Assembly (NCBI GenBank): GCA_040768445.1
Contig: JAXGMV010000001.1
Location: 2,542,001-2,606,000, forward strand
Source: JAXGMV01 sp040768445
GTDB taxonomy: Bacteria; Chloroflexota; Anaerolineae; Anaerolineales; Anaerolineaceae
Direction of reading: 5' to 3'
Length of the DNA: 64,000 nt
Positions 34,405-44,052 of the stretch are shown here, piece after piece. Each line of letters opens with the position of its first letter. Within the stretch, counting starts at the first letter, position 1. The translations under genes and the position numbers were made by a program. Below the pieces are notes generated by a model. The model saw nothing but the letters and a program-made list of their open reading frames with translations, was not told the DNA's origin and made no database searches.

Positions 34405-35451
34405 ATGCCAAAAAATAAACTTTACCTTTCACAATCCATTTCACTGATCGTTTGTCTGGTTTTATTTTCTGGATGTGGTCTCAGTTCATCAACACAGGCT
34501 GACATACCTCCGGTAGCCACCATCCCATTAGAAAATACCGTTACACCTGCTCCAACTTCTACCACATCCCCAAAATCTTATGGGTCAGCAGAAAATCCAT
34601 ATGTCATCGGAGAAATAATTGCTCCCGAATCAGTCTCACAGACTTTCGCTAATTACCTGTCCGAAAATACCGGTCACTTTTTTTCTGAAGTTGCTTTTAA
34701 TGATTATTCACAACTCGTAGACTCTGTCAGATTGGGCAAAGTGGCTCTTGCCTGGCTCCCTCCAATCACGTACCTGTTTCTGCACGAGGAGGTTGGAGCA
34801 AGACCTTTACTTCTAACAAACCAGAACGGGGCTTATTTTTACGGCTCACAATTCTATGCTGCTGCTGACTCAAGCCTGTCAAATGTTTTTGATCAAGCAA
34901 CTGACCAGAATAATCCAAATACAGATCTCACTGCATTTTTTACCCAGCTCCAGGGACTTCGTCCTTGTTTCGTCAGTAATACATCCGTATCAGGTTATTT
35001 GCTGCCAACCAGCCTTATTATTTCGAACAACATCACAACAGAGGAACCAGTTTTCACACAATCGCATGCATCCGTTATCCGCTCTCTCTACACTAAGGGC
35101 ATATGCGATTTTGGTGCCACCTTCGCTCACATCGGTGACCCAAGAACCTCCTCAAGTGTGCTATCAGATCTCCCAGACGCTGCTGCAAGAATCCCCATAA
35201 TTTATCGCTCTGATCCGATCATCCCAAATGCAAATCTAAGTGCATTTGAAACTGTAACGCCAGAGTTTGGCGAGATGTTAATTCCAATCATTCTTGAATA
35301 TTCAAAATCTGACAGCGGACTGGAAACATTGAGAGCCTCAACCGGTTATAATATTTCATCATTAATGAGTATCGATGATTCAGCTTACAATCCATTAAGA
35401 GAAGTTCTGATTGTTACAAACTTTAATCCAGGTGACGGTATTGGCTACTAA
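34405..35451 (+). CDS. PhnD-like solute-binding lipoprotein
   Basis: 348 residues. Signal peptide with lipobox FSGC (Cys24), a short Thr/Pro linker, then a type 2 periplasmic-binding fold like PhnD (phosphate/phosphonate/phosphite binding): VIGEIIAPESVSQTFANYLSE, VRLGKVALAWLPPITYLF, GSQFYAAADSSL, and SVIRSLYTKGICDFGATFAHIGD. No ATPase or permease genes adjoin it, so a transport role is unproven; sensing is also possible. A TATAAT at 34386-34391 lies only 13 bases before the ATG and there is no ribosome site. Confidence 0.78.
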   Translation: MPKNKLYLSQSISLIVCLVLFSGCGLSSSTQADIPPVATIPLENTVTPAPTSTTSPKSYGSAENPYVIGEIIAPESVSQTFANYLSENTGHFFSEVAFNDYSQLVDSVRLGKVALAWLPPITYLFLHEEVGARPLLLTNQNGAYFYGSQFYAAADSSLSNVFDQATDQNNPNTDLTAFFTQLQGLRPCFVSNTSVSGYLLPTSLIISNNITTEEPVFTQSHASVIRSLYTKGICDFGATFAHIGDPRTSSSVLSDLPDAAARIPIIYRSDPIIPNANLSAFETVTPEFGEMLIPIILEYSKSDSGLETLRASTGYNISSLMSIDDSAYNPLREVLIVTNFNPGDGIGY

Positions 35452-35481
35452 TTTAATTTTTTTCCATATTGGAATGGTTTT

Positions 35482-36147
35482 GTGAAATATCGAATTTTTA
35501 TGAGTCTTACTTTAGTATTTGTCATTCTTGTCGTTATCAGCCTGCTGGTTCTTTTTACTCCCAGGTTAATCACTGGGGTCGCTGCAAGGGGCAATATATA
35601 CGAGTCACAAGCAGCTCCCGATATGGATGTGGCTATTGTTTTTGGTGCAGGGTTACGCAGAGATGGAACGCCCACACCAGTACTGCAGGACCGTGTTAAA
35701 ACAGCAGCAGAGTTGTACTTTGCTGGAAAAGTTAAAAAATTGCTTCTAACGGGTGACAATATTGACGTTGGTTACAACGAACCTGCATCCATGCAAGCTT
35801 ATGCCCTGGAGTTGGGGGTTCCACAAGCCGATATTGTCCTTGATTATGCTGGACGCAGAACCTATGATAGCTGTTACAGAGCAAAACATATTTTTAAAGT
35901 GCAAAATGCCGCACTTGTAACCCAGACCTTTCATTTACCACGTGCGATGTTTTTATGCCAACAACTGAATTTGGATTCTGTTGGCGTAAATTCAGATCAG
36001 AGAGTTTACACACAACGATCTCAGACAATTTGGTTTATCCGTGAATTACCTGCGACACTGATGGCGTTCGTTGATATTTGGGTCAGACACCCAATTCCTG
36101 TTATGGGCGCTCCTGAACCGATTAATGTAGATTCCAATCCTCGCTGA
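35482..36147 (+). CDS. SanA/YdcF-like DUF218 protein
   Basis: 221 residues. One N-terminal transmembrane helix (residues 5-27) and a DUF218 domain: AIVFGAGLRRDGTPTPVLQDRV, KLLLTGDN, EPASMQAYALELGV, RRTYDSCYRAKHIF and VTQTFHLPRAMFLCQ. SanA relatives affect the envelope barrier and vancomycin sensitivity in enteric bacteria; the chemistry is not known. GTG start with GGAATGG upstream. It lies 30 bases after the PhnD-like gene and may be co-transcribed. Confidence 0.85.
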   Translation: MKYRIFMSLTLVFVILVVISLLVLFTPRLITGVAARGNIYESQAAPDMDVAIVFGAGLRRDGTPTPVLQDRVKTAAELYFAGKVKKLLLTGDNIDVGYNEPASMQAYALELGVPQADIVLDYAGRRTYDSCYRAKHIFKVQNAALVTQTFHLPRAMFLCQQLNLDSVGVNSDQRVYTQRSQTIWFIRELPATLMAFVDIWVRHPIPVMGAPEPINVDSNPR

Positions 36148-36182
36148 TTTTTTCTATCACAATTGCATGGAGATATTTAATT

Positions 36183-36752
36183 ATGGACCGAAACGATGCT
36201 TTAATAATTGTTAATGAATACATAAAAAGCCCAAGTCTGGTCAGGCACATGCTGGCAGTTGAAGCAAGTATGCGATTTTATGCCCAACTATATAACCAGG
36301 ATATCGAAAAATGGGCAATTACTGGATTACTGCACGATTTTGATTGGGAAATTCATCCCACTCTTGAAGAACATCCTGCTGCAGGTAAACCAATTTTGGA
36401 AAAATTAGGAGTCCCTTCAGATATTATTGCAGCGATAATGAGTCATTCAGATCACACTGGCTATCCACGTACAACGCTATTGGAAAAAGCTTTATTTGCT
36501 TGTGATGAAATTACGGGATTAATTACCGCTGTAGCACTTGTTCGCCCTTCTAAATCTCTTTATGATCTCTCCGCTTCATCTGTAAAGAAAAAGTGGAAAG
36601 ATAAAGCATTTGCAGCCGGCGCAAACAGAGAAGAAATCAAAAAAGGTACCGAAGAGTTTGGTGTTGAATTATGGCAGCATGTAGATAATGTTATATTGGC
36701 TATGCGCAGTATTGCTTCAGAGCTCGAATTAGAAGGCACCTTGAAACCGTGA
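36183..36752 (+). CDS. HD-domain phosphohydrolase
   Basis: 189 residues of the HDIG type. Metal-binding residues visible: first His in VRHMLAVE (H21), the HD pair in GLLHDFDWEIHP, His in HPAAGKPILE and MSHSDHTG, and a final Asp in ACDEITG. Proteins of this size are predicted metal-dependent phosphohydrolases acting on nucleotides or similar substrates. GGAGA ribosome site. A probable terminator follows. Confidence 0.85.
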   Translation: MDRNDALIIVNEYIKSPSLVRHMLAVEASMRFYAQLYNQDIEKWAITGLLHDFDWEIHPTLEEHPAAGKPILEKLGVPSDIIAAIMSHSDHTGYPRTTLLEKALFACDEITGLITAVALVRPSKSLYDLSASSVKKKWKDKAFAAGANREEIKKGTEEFGVELWQHVDNVILAMRSIASELELEGTLKP

Positions 36753-36775
36753 GTTCAAATTAACCCTTACAGTAA

Positions 36776-36806
36776 ACTGACCCGGAAAATTATTATCCGA
36801 GTCAGT
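36776..36806. terminator. Probable terminator between the HD gene and gyrA
   Basis: Eleven-base-pair stem with one mismatch (36776-36786 with 36796-36806), loop of nine. The T tract is weak on the plus strand (TGTCTTTA). Confidence 0.45.
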
Positions 36807-36823
36807 GTCTTTAGATCAGCTAT

Positions 36824-39541
36824 TTATTTACTTTCCTTATTTTTGACCGCTTTCTTAGGGCTGGTAGGCTTTGCGCTGTTCCCTGGTTTTTCATACGATA
36901 AGGGTAGCTGTTCAGCTTTTACTTTATTAGTTGACCTTTTCTTAACTTCTGCATTTTCTGCTTTCGGCTTTGTTGTTTTTGTTTTTCGAGGTTTGCCTGC
37001 TTTTTTCTCAACTACATCGCCCTTAGTCGGTGAAATTTTGTTACCTTTTTCTCTGGCACCTGGTTTACTTTCCTTTGTTTTCCGTGGTTTTCTTTTTTCA
37101 GTTTCTTTGCCCGTATTTAGATAAGTAATTTCGGCTGTGATGCCTGTGAGCTCATCGTCGGGTTTTAACTCAAACAAAGTTTTTCCAAGAGCAGACCTTT
37201 TGGTAATCGCGATGCTATCCAGCTTGATCGCTTTCGAGGTCATTTTTTTGAAATGACAAAATACTGATTGTTTATTTTGCTCAAGCAAACCGCCGCGTAA
37301 TATTTGGCCTGGCTTGAGTTTGCAAAAAATAACGCCCTGCCCATAGCGACCCTGTATCGGAACATCACTCAAAGCCACACGCCATGCCTGGCAATTATTG
37401 GACACAACAAAGATTGTTTGATCTTGATTTGCTACACCACCGGTTAAGAGGTAATCCTTATTTTTTAGTTTAATTCCATTCACGCCGGCAGCAACAAGTC
37501 CCATTGGTCGGACACCATCCAATGAGAACCTGATAATCATCCCAAGTGCGGTGAGTAGTACAATCTGTTCTTCATCATTTGTCAAAACACACTTGATAAT
37601 TTCATCATTCTCATTTGCTTTGCTTAAGGTGAACATGGATGAAGAAGGTCCGGGGAGTTCACTGCAAGATGACTTCTTGATCATTCCAGATTTTGATAGT
37701 GTTGTGATGTAAAGGTTATCAAGATCATCCGTTGAATCAATCGCAAATATATCCGTTAAACTTTCATTTTGTTCAAAGGGTGTCACCTTGTTAACCGGGT
37801 AGCCGTCCTCAAATTTTTCAACAATCGGAATTGAAGATACTCCAACTGAAGCTGTTCTTCCAGATTTCGATACGATATACGCCGTCTGATGAGAATCTGT
37901 TTTTATCAGCCACTGCGGTATTGCTTTTCCACTACCTTTAAATCCTTTTTCTGCAGAAAGCCTGCCAATTAATCCATCGCTTGTAATGCCAACATAAACC
38001 TCTTCAACCGGCATGACAGCCTGGCTTGTCAGTACCATTTTTGAAGTTGTTCCTTCTTTGAGAGAAACAATCTGAGTGCGCCTGCTGTCGCTGTATTTGG
38101 TTTTCAATTCAAGCAAGTCTTGTTTTTCAAGCTCACGCATTCGTTTCTCAGATTTTAAGATGCCTTCCAGGTATTTAATGGTATCCTGCAGCTCTTTGTA
38201 TTCCAGGTCAATTTTCTTTCTTTCTAATGAAGAGATTCTCTTGAGCGGCATATCAAGAATGGCTTGAGCTTGTAGTTGCGTTAGCTTATATCTCTTGATG
38301 AGTTTGCCCTGCGCATCAGTAACATCCTGTGATTTTTTTATCAATTCGATTATTTCATCAAGGTGCTTGATAGCGACCCTTAATCCTTCAAGGATGTGCG
38401 CCCTTTCCTTTGCTTTATTCAGCTCAAATCTGCTGCGTCTTTTTATCACATCGAAACGATGATTCAAATAAACTTTCAAAGCTTGTTTTAGGTTTAACAA
38501 CCTTGGTTCACCATTGACTAAGGCAAGCAGGGTGATGCTGAATGTACTTTGAAGGGGTGTTTTTTGATATAAATTCAGAAGAATTTTGTCTGTTTCCGCA
38601 TTCTTGGCGAGTTCAATAACAATTCTCATGCCTTGCTTGTCAGACTCATCCCTAAGATCAGCAATACCTTCGATTTTATTTTCCCGGACAAGGTCAGCAA
38701 TTTTCTCGATCAGTGCTGCTTTATTGGTCTGATACGGCAGTTCAGTAATGATAATTTTAGTCTTTCCACGTGTCATTTCTTCGAGATGAACGCGTCCACG
38801 AACCAGTACCCTGCCTTTCCCTGTGGAATAGGCAGTTAAAATATCATTTTTATCGCCTTCCTGTAAGATAAGTCCCCCCGTTGGGAAATCTGGACCTTTG
38901 ACATATTCAAGAAGATCAGAGACTGCGATATCATCCATCTTCTCCCAATTATCAAGAAGGTAGATCATTGCGTTAATAAGTTCTTCAAAATTATGAGGTG
39001 GAATATTTGTTGACATTCCTACAGCAATACCACTGGCACCATTCAATAATAAATTTGGAACTGCAGCAGGCATAACTTCCGGTTCAACCAGTGTTTCGTC
39101 AAAATTGCGTATAAAATTTACAGTGTCCTTTTCAATTTGACTCAGCATTTCCATTGAGTATTGAGTCATCCTGGCTTCTGTGTAACGCATAGCAGCTGGC
39201 GGATCCCCATCTACGCTGCCAAAGTTACCCTGCCCATCGACTGCCAGATATCGCATGGAAAAATCTTGAGCCATTCTAGCCATTGCATCATACACAGCCA
39301 CATCACCGTGAGGATGATATTTACCAAGCACCTCGCCAACAATCCTTGCTGATTTTTTATAGTCGCTTCCCGGCCTGATGCCAAGATCATACATTGCATA
39401 CAGGATGCGGCGTTGGACAGGTTTTAATCCATCCCTTGCATCCGGAAGCGCTCGCGAAGCGATTACGCTCATGGCATAATCAAGGTAGGATTGCTGCATC
39501 TCATGATCTATATCAATTTTCTTTACAAGCCCAATTTCCAT
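36824..39541 (-). CDS. gyrA: DNA gyrase subunit A (or topoisomerase IV A) with altered GyrA box
   Basis: Breaks and rejoins DNA for type IIA topoisomerase. 905 residues. Catalytic Tyr120 in AAMRYTEARM. The quinolone region reads KYHPHGDVAVYDAM, with Val81 at the position of E. coli Ser83 and Asp85 at that of Asp87. The C-terminal beta-pinwheel (about 510-810) has no QRRGGKG box in the first blade; the equivalent place (531-541) reads EKGFKGSGKAI, while a later blade has QGRYGQGV (730-737). Residues 811-905 are a Lys/Pro-rich low-complexity tail. Without the box the enzyme could work more like topoisomerase IV, so the gyrA name is tentative; gyrB is not in the window. GAGGT ribosome site. It follows rpoC on the same strand. 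Confidence 0.88.
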   Translation of the reverse strand: MEIGLVKKIDIDHEMQQSYLDYAMSVIASRALPDARDGLKPVQRRILYAMYDLGIRPGSDYKKSARIVGEVLGKYHPHGDVAVYDAMARMAQDFSMRYLAVDGQGNFGSVDGDPPAAMRYTEARMTQYSMEMLSQIEKDTVNFIRNFDETLVEPEVMPAAVPNLLLNGASGIAVGMSTNIPPHNFEELINAMIYLLDNWEKMDDIAVSDLLEYVKGPDFPTGGLILQEGDKNDILTAYSTGKGRVLVRGRVHLEEMTRGKTKIIITELPYQTNKAALIEKIADLVRENKIEGIADLRDESDKQGMRIVIELAKNAETDKILLNLYQKTPLQSTFSITLLALVNGEPRLLNLKQALKVYLNHRFDVIKRRSRFELNKAKERAHILEGLRVAIKHLDEIIELIKKSQDVTDAQGKLIKRYKLTQLQAQAILDMPLKRISSLERKKIDLEYKELQDTIKYLEGILKSEKRMRELEKQDLLELKTKYSDSRRTQIVSLKEGTTSKMVLTSQAVMPVEEVYVGITSDGLIGRLSAEKGFKGSGKAIPQWLIKTDSHQTAYIVSKSGRTASVGVSSIPIVEKFEDGYPVNKVTPFEQNESLTDIFAIDSTDDLDNLYITTLSKSGMIKKSSCSELPGPSSSMFTLSKANENDEIIKCVLTNDEEQIVLLTALGMIIRFSLDGVRPMGLVAAGVNGIKLKNKDYLLTGGVANQDQTIFVVSNNCQAWRVALSDVPIQGRYGQGVIFCKLKPGQILRGGLLEQNKQSVFCHFKKMTSKAIKLDSIAITKRSALGKTLFELKPDDELTGITAEITYLNTGKETEKRKPRKTKESKPGAREKGNKISPTKGDVVEKKAGKPRKTKTTKPKAENAEVKKRSTNKVKAEQLPLSYEKPGNSAKPTSPKKAVKNKESK

Positions 39542-39600
39542 TTTAGTACCTCTACGTATGTGTGAATCCCCTTAAATTAATCCATAATAATCATAAATCA

Positions 39601-39637
39601 ATCTCCCCTGAAAATATTAAAATATTTCAGGGGAGAT
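39601..39637 (-). terminator. Hairpin between rpoC and gyrA
   Basis: Perfect 13-base-pair stem (39601-39613 with 39625-39637) and an 11-base loop. In the minus direction it is followed by a T-rich but interrupted tract, so it may be a terminator, a partial attenuator or an mRNA-processing/stabilising element within an rpoC-gyrA transcript. Confidence 0.65.
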
Positions 39638-39669
39638 GTGTTCTACTTAAGTTTACATTTTAATAAATC

Positions 39670-42600
39670 TTAAGCCATGTCCTCATCGGCTTCATCTTCA
39701 TCTAAATCTTCAAGGTCTGAATCATCCTCAAAGAGATCTTCTTCAGCCTCTTCATCCAGAAGGTCAAAATCGGCTTGATTATCTATCAGTGATTCATGAG
39801 AGGTCATGAAAACATCTTCCTCATCACTGTCAAATTCACCTTCATTCAAGCCAATTTCTTCTTCTTCCTGATCCAATTCGGCGAATCTTCCATGTTCAAA
39901 ACCTGTTCCAGCAGGAATGAGTTTACCGATGATCACGTTTTCTTTGAGGCCAAATAATGGATCCTGGGTAGAAGCTATTGCTGCACCGGCTAAGACTTTA
40001 ATTGTGTGTTGGAAAGAAGATGCGGCGAGGAAGGAATCAGTGCTTAGTGAAGCCTTAGTTACGCCAAGTAATACTTCAATGTATTTTGCTGGTTGTTTGC
40101 CCTCTCTTACGAGTTGCTCATTAACTTTGCGAATCTCTAAGCGATCAACCATATCCATTGGAAGATAATGTGAATCATTAGGACGAACAACCTGCACCTT
40201 GCCGACCATTTTCCTTGTGATTACCTCAAAGTGCTTATCATTGATGTTTTGGCCTTGAGCCCGATATACCTTTTGGATCTCGGTTAGCAGGTAAACCTGG
40301 CAGGCTTCACGTCCCTTAATCTTCAAGATCGTGTGTGGATTCATCGAGCCTTCTGTTAGTGGTTGGCCGGCTTCAACCTGGTCACCATCACGAATGATGA
40401 GCCTTGATGTTGTAGGAATTTCGTATTCTTCCGATTCTTGTTGTTCGTGAGAAATGATGACATTGCGACCTTCTACACGGACACGTCCCTTGTGTGACGA
40501 CTGGATATTTGCTTCACCTTTTTGAGCAATCACATCAGACAGAACAACATCATCTTCATCTTTGACGAGGATATCCCAGCCTTCTGGTATTGTGTACTCA
40601 TCATTCACCATTTGGCTGTGTTCAACTCGCACAATCCTTTGATCGCTGTATCGATCAGATTGCATTATCTTTGCTTTGCCAGATATGCCAGTAATAACTG
40701 CCTCACCTTTAGGTGTTCGCCTCGCCTCAAATAGCTCCTCTACACGCGGCAAACCAGTTGTAATATCACTTCCTGCGGCAACACCACCGGTGTGGAATGT
40801 TCTCAAAGTAAGCTGAGTACCTGGTTCACCAATAGACTGAGCAGCAACAATACCAACCGCTGATCCCATTTCAACCATTTTTCCGCGTCCCAGGTCCATA
40901 CCGTAGCATTTTGCACAGATTCCGTGAACAAGTTCACAGGTTAATGGTGAACGAACTTTTACAGCCTCAACGTTGGCAGTGACAATCTTTCTTACGAGGT
41001 CATGAGTGAGCATTTCATCGCGCTCACCCAATATCTCACCAGTTGAAGGATCAGTTACGCGGGCAGCTATATATCTGCCAAATAATCTAACATCCATCGT
41101 TTGGCCAGCGATATCATCTGTTTTCCTGATCCAGATACCATCAGTCGTACCACAATCAATCTCATTGATGATGATATCCTGAGCAATATCAACCAACCGC
41201 CTGGTCAGGTAGCCAGCGTCAGCTGTACGCAACGCCGTATCTGCCAAACCTTTTCTAGCACCATGCGTCGAAATAAAGTACTCAAGAGCAGTAAGACCTT
41301 CTCTGAAGTTGGATTTAATTGGTAGTTTGATGATTCGACCCGCCGGGTCAGCCATCAAACCACGCATTCCTGCCAGCTGAGAAATTGGTCCAAAACCGCC
41401 TTTTGTCGCGCCGGAGTTCGCCATTGTAGAGAGATTTCCATTCGGATTCATTGCCGCTCTAACAGCCACAGCAACATCCTTGGTAGTCTGCTGCCAAACC
41501 TCAACGACGCGATCAGTGCGCTCCTGTTCAGTCAACAATCCTCTACGCCATGCCCGGTTAACCTTCTCCACTTCTGCTTCAGAAGTCTCAATAATTTCCT
41601 TCTTAGACGATGGAATAGCAATATCTGAAACTGCAATGGTTGATCCTGATTTCATAGCGTATTCAAAACCGATTTCTTTTATCAGGTCAGCTACATCCGT
41701 GGTGACCTCTTGTCCACAAATTTCATATACGTCTGCCACAAGATCTTTGACGCCACCTTTATCCAATACCATATTGATAAAGTGAACATCTTTGGGCATA
41801 ATTTTATTGAACAATACACGTCCAACAGTAGTTGGAATCATCCCAATACGTGGATGAGACAAACGATTGTTATCTTCGTCATACCAGGACTCAGCCATGA
41901 CATTAATCCTGGCATGGATATCCAGCTGTCCAAGCTCATACGCCAGTTCCACTTCATCAAGGTCACTGAAGTTTCTTCCTTCGCCCTTGTGCGGGAGATC
42001 ATTTTCCAGGGTGAGATAATACACACCCAAAACCATATCCTTGGATGGGCTGATAATAGGCTCGCCATCAGCCGGTTTCAATAGATTTTTCGAAGAAAGC
42101 ATCAGGTTTCTTGCTTCCCATACTGCTTTCTCAGAGAGAGGCACATGGACAGCCATTTGGTCACCGTCAAAGTCAGCATTAAAAGCTGTTGTCACCAGTG
42201 GGTGTAATTGAATTGCGCTGCCTTCAATCAGGACAGGCTCGAATGCTTGAATGCCCAATCTGTGCAGGGTAGGAGCACGATTCAAAAGGATCGGTCTGTC
42301 TTTGATGACTTCTTCAAGTACTTCATAAACCTCCGGTCTGTCTCTTTCAATAAACCTGCGAGCACCTTTTACGTTAGCTGCATAGTTATGTTTTACAAGT
42401 TTTGCAATCACATATGGCCTGAACAACTCAAGCGCCATACTCTTTGGTAAGCCGCACTGATAAAGTTTTAATTGAGGTCCAACCACAATAACTGAACGTC
42501 CTGAGTAATCAACACGCTTGCCAAGTAAATTTCTGCGGAAGCGGCCCTTCTTACCTTTGAGCATATCACTCAAAGATTTTAATTCTCGCCGGCCGCGCCT

Positions 42601-44052
42601 TGAAAGTGCTTTGCCCCGCTGTGAGTTGTCTATCAGAGAATCAACAGCTTCCTGAAGCATGCGTTTTTCATTGCGCACAATAACATCAGGAGCGCCAAGT
42701 TCAAGCAGTCTCTTTAGTCGGTTATTACGATTGATTACACGGCGGTATAAATCGTTGAGATCAGAGGTTGCAAAACGACCGCCATCAAGCTGCACCATAG
42801 GCCTTAAATCAGGAGGGATAACCGGTAGAACGGTTAATATCATCCACTCAGGTCGATTGTTTGAACGTCGGAAAGCTTCAACAACCTTTAAGCGGGTAGT
42901 AGCCTTCTTGCGCTTTTGCTTGCTCTTTGAGGTCTTTACTTCCACCCACAATTCTTCTGCGAGCTTATCCATGTCCAGCCGTTTGAGAATGTCATAAAAC
43001 GCCTCAGCACCCATGTCAGCCCTGAAAACCTGGCCCCATCTGGATTTCAATTCACGATATCGGCTTTCAGTTAAGAAAGTGAAGGTCCTTAAATCGTGCA
43101 GTTCGTCGCGCAATACAGCGTTTTGATTCTGTGTTTCAACGGATTTATCTTCGAGCTGATTTCGCAGAGCTTCCATTTGCTCATCAGCCTCAATTTTGTT
43201 CTTTTCAATATCCAGCTTGATTCGTTCAATATCCCGCTGCAGCTCTTTTTTGAATTCTTTCTCAATCTCGTCAAGTCGTTCCTTGACTACTTGTTGAACC
43301 TTAGAAATATGCTGGGAAGAAATTGTTTCAGACCCGGCAACAAGTTCAACATTTGCAGCAGTGAACACTACAGGCGCCCTGAGTGATTTGCCAATGTTTT
43401 CCTGAAGCTGTTCTTCTATTCGTTGGCCTTCTTTGATGACAGGATCAATTCGGACGGCTATTTGTTCGTCAGAACGGTTCTCAAGTTCAATTTTTTGTTG
43501 GGCAAGTTCGTTATTCTTCCGATCGCGTTCCTGTTTTACATCAAGGATTTTCTTATTGATATCCTGGGCTTGTTCACGTTCGGAGAAGCTTATTTCATCT
43601 TCTAAGCGTTTTAATGCCTTTTGACGCGCGTCATCATCCACATAAGTGACAATATATTGGGCAAAATAAAGAACACGGTCAAGATTTCTGCGTGAAATAT
43701 CCAGCAGTAAACCAAGATATGAAGGGATCCTACGCGTATACCATATATGCGCGACAGGTGAAGCAAGGTCAATATGACCCATTCTCTCACGCCGTACTGA
43801 AGACCGCGTCACTTCGACGCCGCATTTATCGCAGATTATTCCCTTATAGCGTGGGTTTTTATATTTACCGCAGTAACACTGCCAGTCACGGGTTGGGCCA
43901 AAAATTGCTTCACAAAACAGCCCGTCCTTTTCTGGTCGTAATCGTCGGTAATTAATTGTTTCGGGTTTTAATACTTCCCCATAAGACCATACTCGGATCG
44001 TTTCGGGTGAAGCCAGGCTGATTCGGAGAGCTACGAGTCCCTTGGTTTCCAC
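39670..44052 (-). CDS. rpoC: RNA polymerase beta' subunit
   Basis: 1460 residues from the GTG at 44052, which follows GAGGT by about six bases; a TTG at 44067 is in frame but less likely. It shows the N-terminal zinc ribbon (CYCGKY...CDKCGVEV), a long coiled-coil-rich insert (about 150-330), FRRNLLGKRVDYSGRSVI, the catalytic NADFDGDQM, the second zinc site (CELVHGICAKCYG), and the trigger-loop region through GEPGTQLTLRTFHTGG. The last 65 residues are very acidic (Asp/Glu rich), beyond the usual end. rpoB does not precede it: upstream are 335 non-coding bases and a divergent GNAT gene. gyrA lies downstream. Confidence 0.97.
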   Translation of the reverse strand: METKGLVALRISLASPETIRVWSYGEVLKPETINYRRLRPEKDGLFCEAIFGPTRDWQCYCGKYKNPRYKGIICDKCGVEVTRSSVRRERMGHIDLASPVAHIWYTRRIPSYLGLLLDISRRNLDRVLYFAQYIVTYVDDDARQKALKRLEDEISFSEREQAQDINKKILDVKQERDRKNNELAQQKIELENRSDEQIAVRIDPVIKEGQRIEEQLQENIGKSLRAPVVFTAANVELVAGSETISSQHISKVQQVVKERLDEIEKEFKKELQRDIERIKLDIEKNKIEADEQMEALRNQLEDKSVETQNQNAVLRDELHDLRTFTFLTESRYRELKSRWGQVFRADMGAEAFYDILKRLDMDKLAEELWVEVKTSKSKQKRKKATTRLKVVEAFRRSNNRPEWMILTVLPVIPPDLRPMVQLDGGRFATSDLNDLYRRVINRNNRLKRLLELGAPDVIVRNEKRMLQEAVDSLIDNSQRGKALSRRGRRELKSLSDMLKGKKGRFRRNLLGKRVDYSGRSVIVVGPQLKLYQCGLPKSMALELFRPYVIAKLVKHNYAANVKGARRFIERDRPEVYEVLEEVIKDRPILLNRAPTLHRLGIQAFEPVLIEGSAIQLHPLVTTAFNADFDGDQMAVHVPLSEKAVWEARNLMLSSKNLLKPADGEPIISPSKDMVLGVYYLTLENDLPHKGEGRNFSDLDEVELAYELGQLDIHARINVMAESWYDEDNNRLSHPRIGMIPTTVGRVLFNKIMPKDVHFINMVLDKGGVKDLVADVYEICGQEVTTDVADLIKEIGFEYAMKSGSTIAVSDIAIPSSKKEIIETSEAEVEKVNRAWRRGLLTEQERTDRVVEVWQQTTKDVAVAVRAAMNPNGNLSTMANSGATKGGFGPISQLAGMRGLMADPAGRIIKLPIKSNFREGLTALEYFISTHGARKGLADTALRTADAGYLTRRLVDIAQDIIINEIDCGTTDGIWIRKTDDIAGQTMDVRLFGRYIAARVTDPSTGEILGERDEMLTHDLVRKIVTANVEAVKVRSPLTCELVHGICAKCYGMDLGRGKMVEMGSAVGIVAAQSIGEPGTQLTLRTFHTGGVAAGSDITTGLPRVEELFEARRTPKGEAVITGISGKAKIMQSDRYSDQRIVRVEHSQMVNDEYTIPEGWDILVKDEDDVVLSDVIAQKGEANIQSSHKGRVRVEGRNVIISHEQQESEEYEIPTTSRLIIRDGDQVEAGQPLTEGSMNPHTILKIKGREACQVYLLTEIQKVYRAQGQNINDKHFEVITRKMVGKVQVVRPNDSHYLPMDMVDRLEIRKVNEQLVREGKQPAKYIEVLLGVTKASLSTDSFLAASSFQHTIKVLAGAAIASTQDPLFGLKENVIIGKLIPAGTGFEHGRFAELDQEEEEIGLNEGEFDSDEEDVFMTSHESLIDNQADFDLLDEEAEEDLFEDDSDLEDLDEDEADEDMA

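Noticed and set aside
34405..35451. Part of a phosphonate ABC transporter operon
   Set aside because: No ATPase or permease genes adjoin it; only the binding-protein fold is seen.
36843..37124. Plus-strand 93-codon frame opposite the GyrA tail
   Set aside because: It is the complement of the low-complexity Lys-rich tail of gyrA, which yields a Phe/Leu-rich frame by composition.
41480..42084. Plus-strand frames of about 100-124 codons inside rpoC
   Set aside because: They lie antisense within a highly conserved gene and have no protein features of their own.
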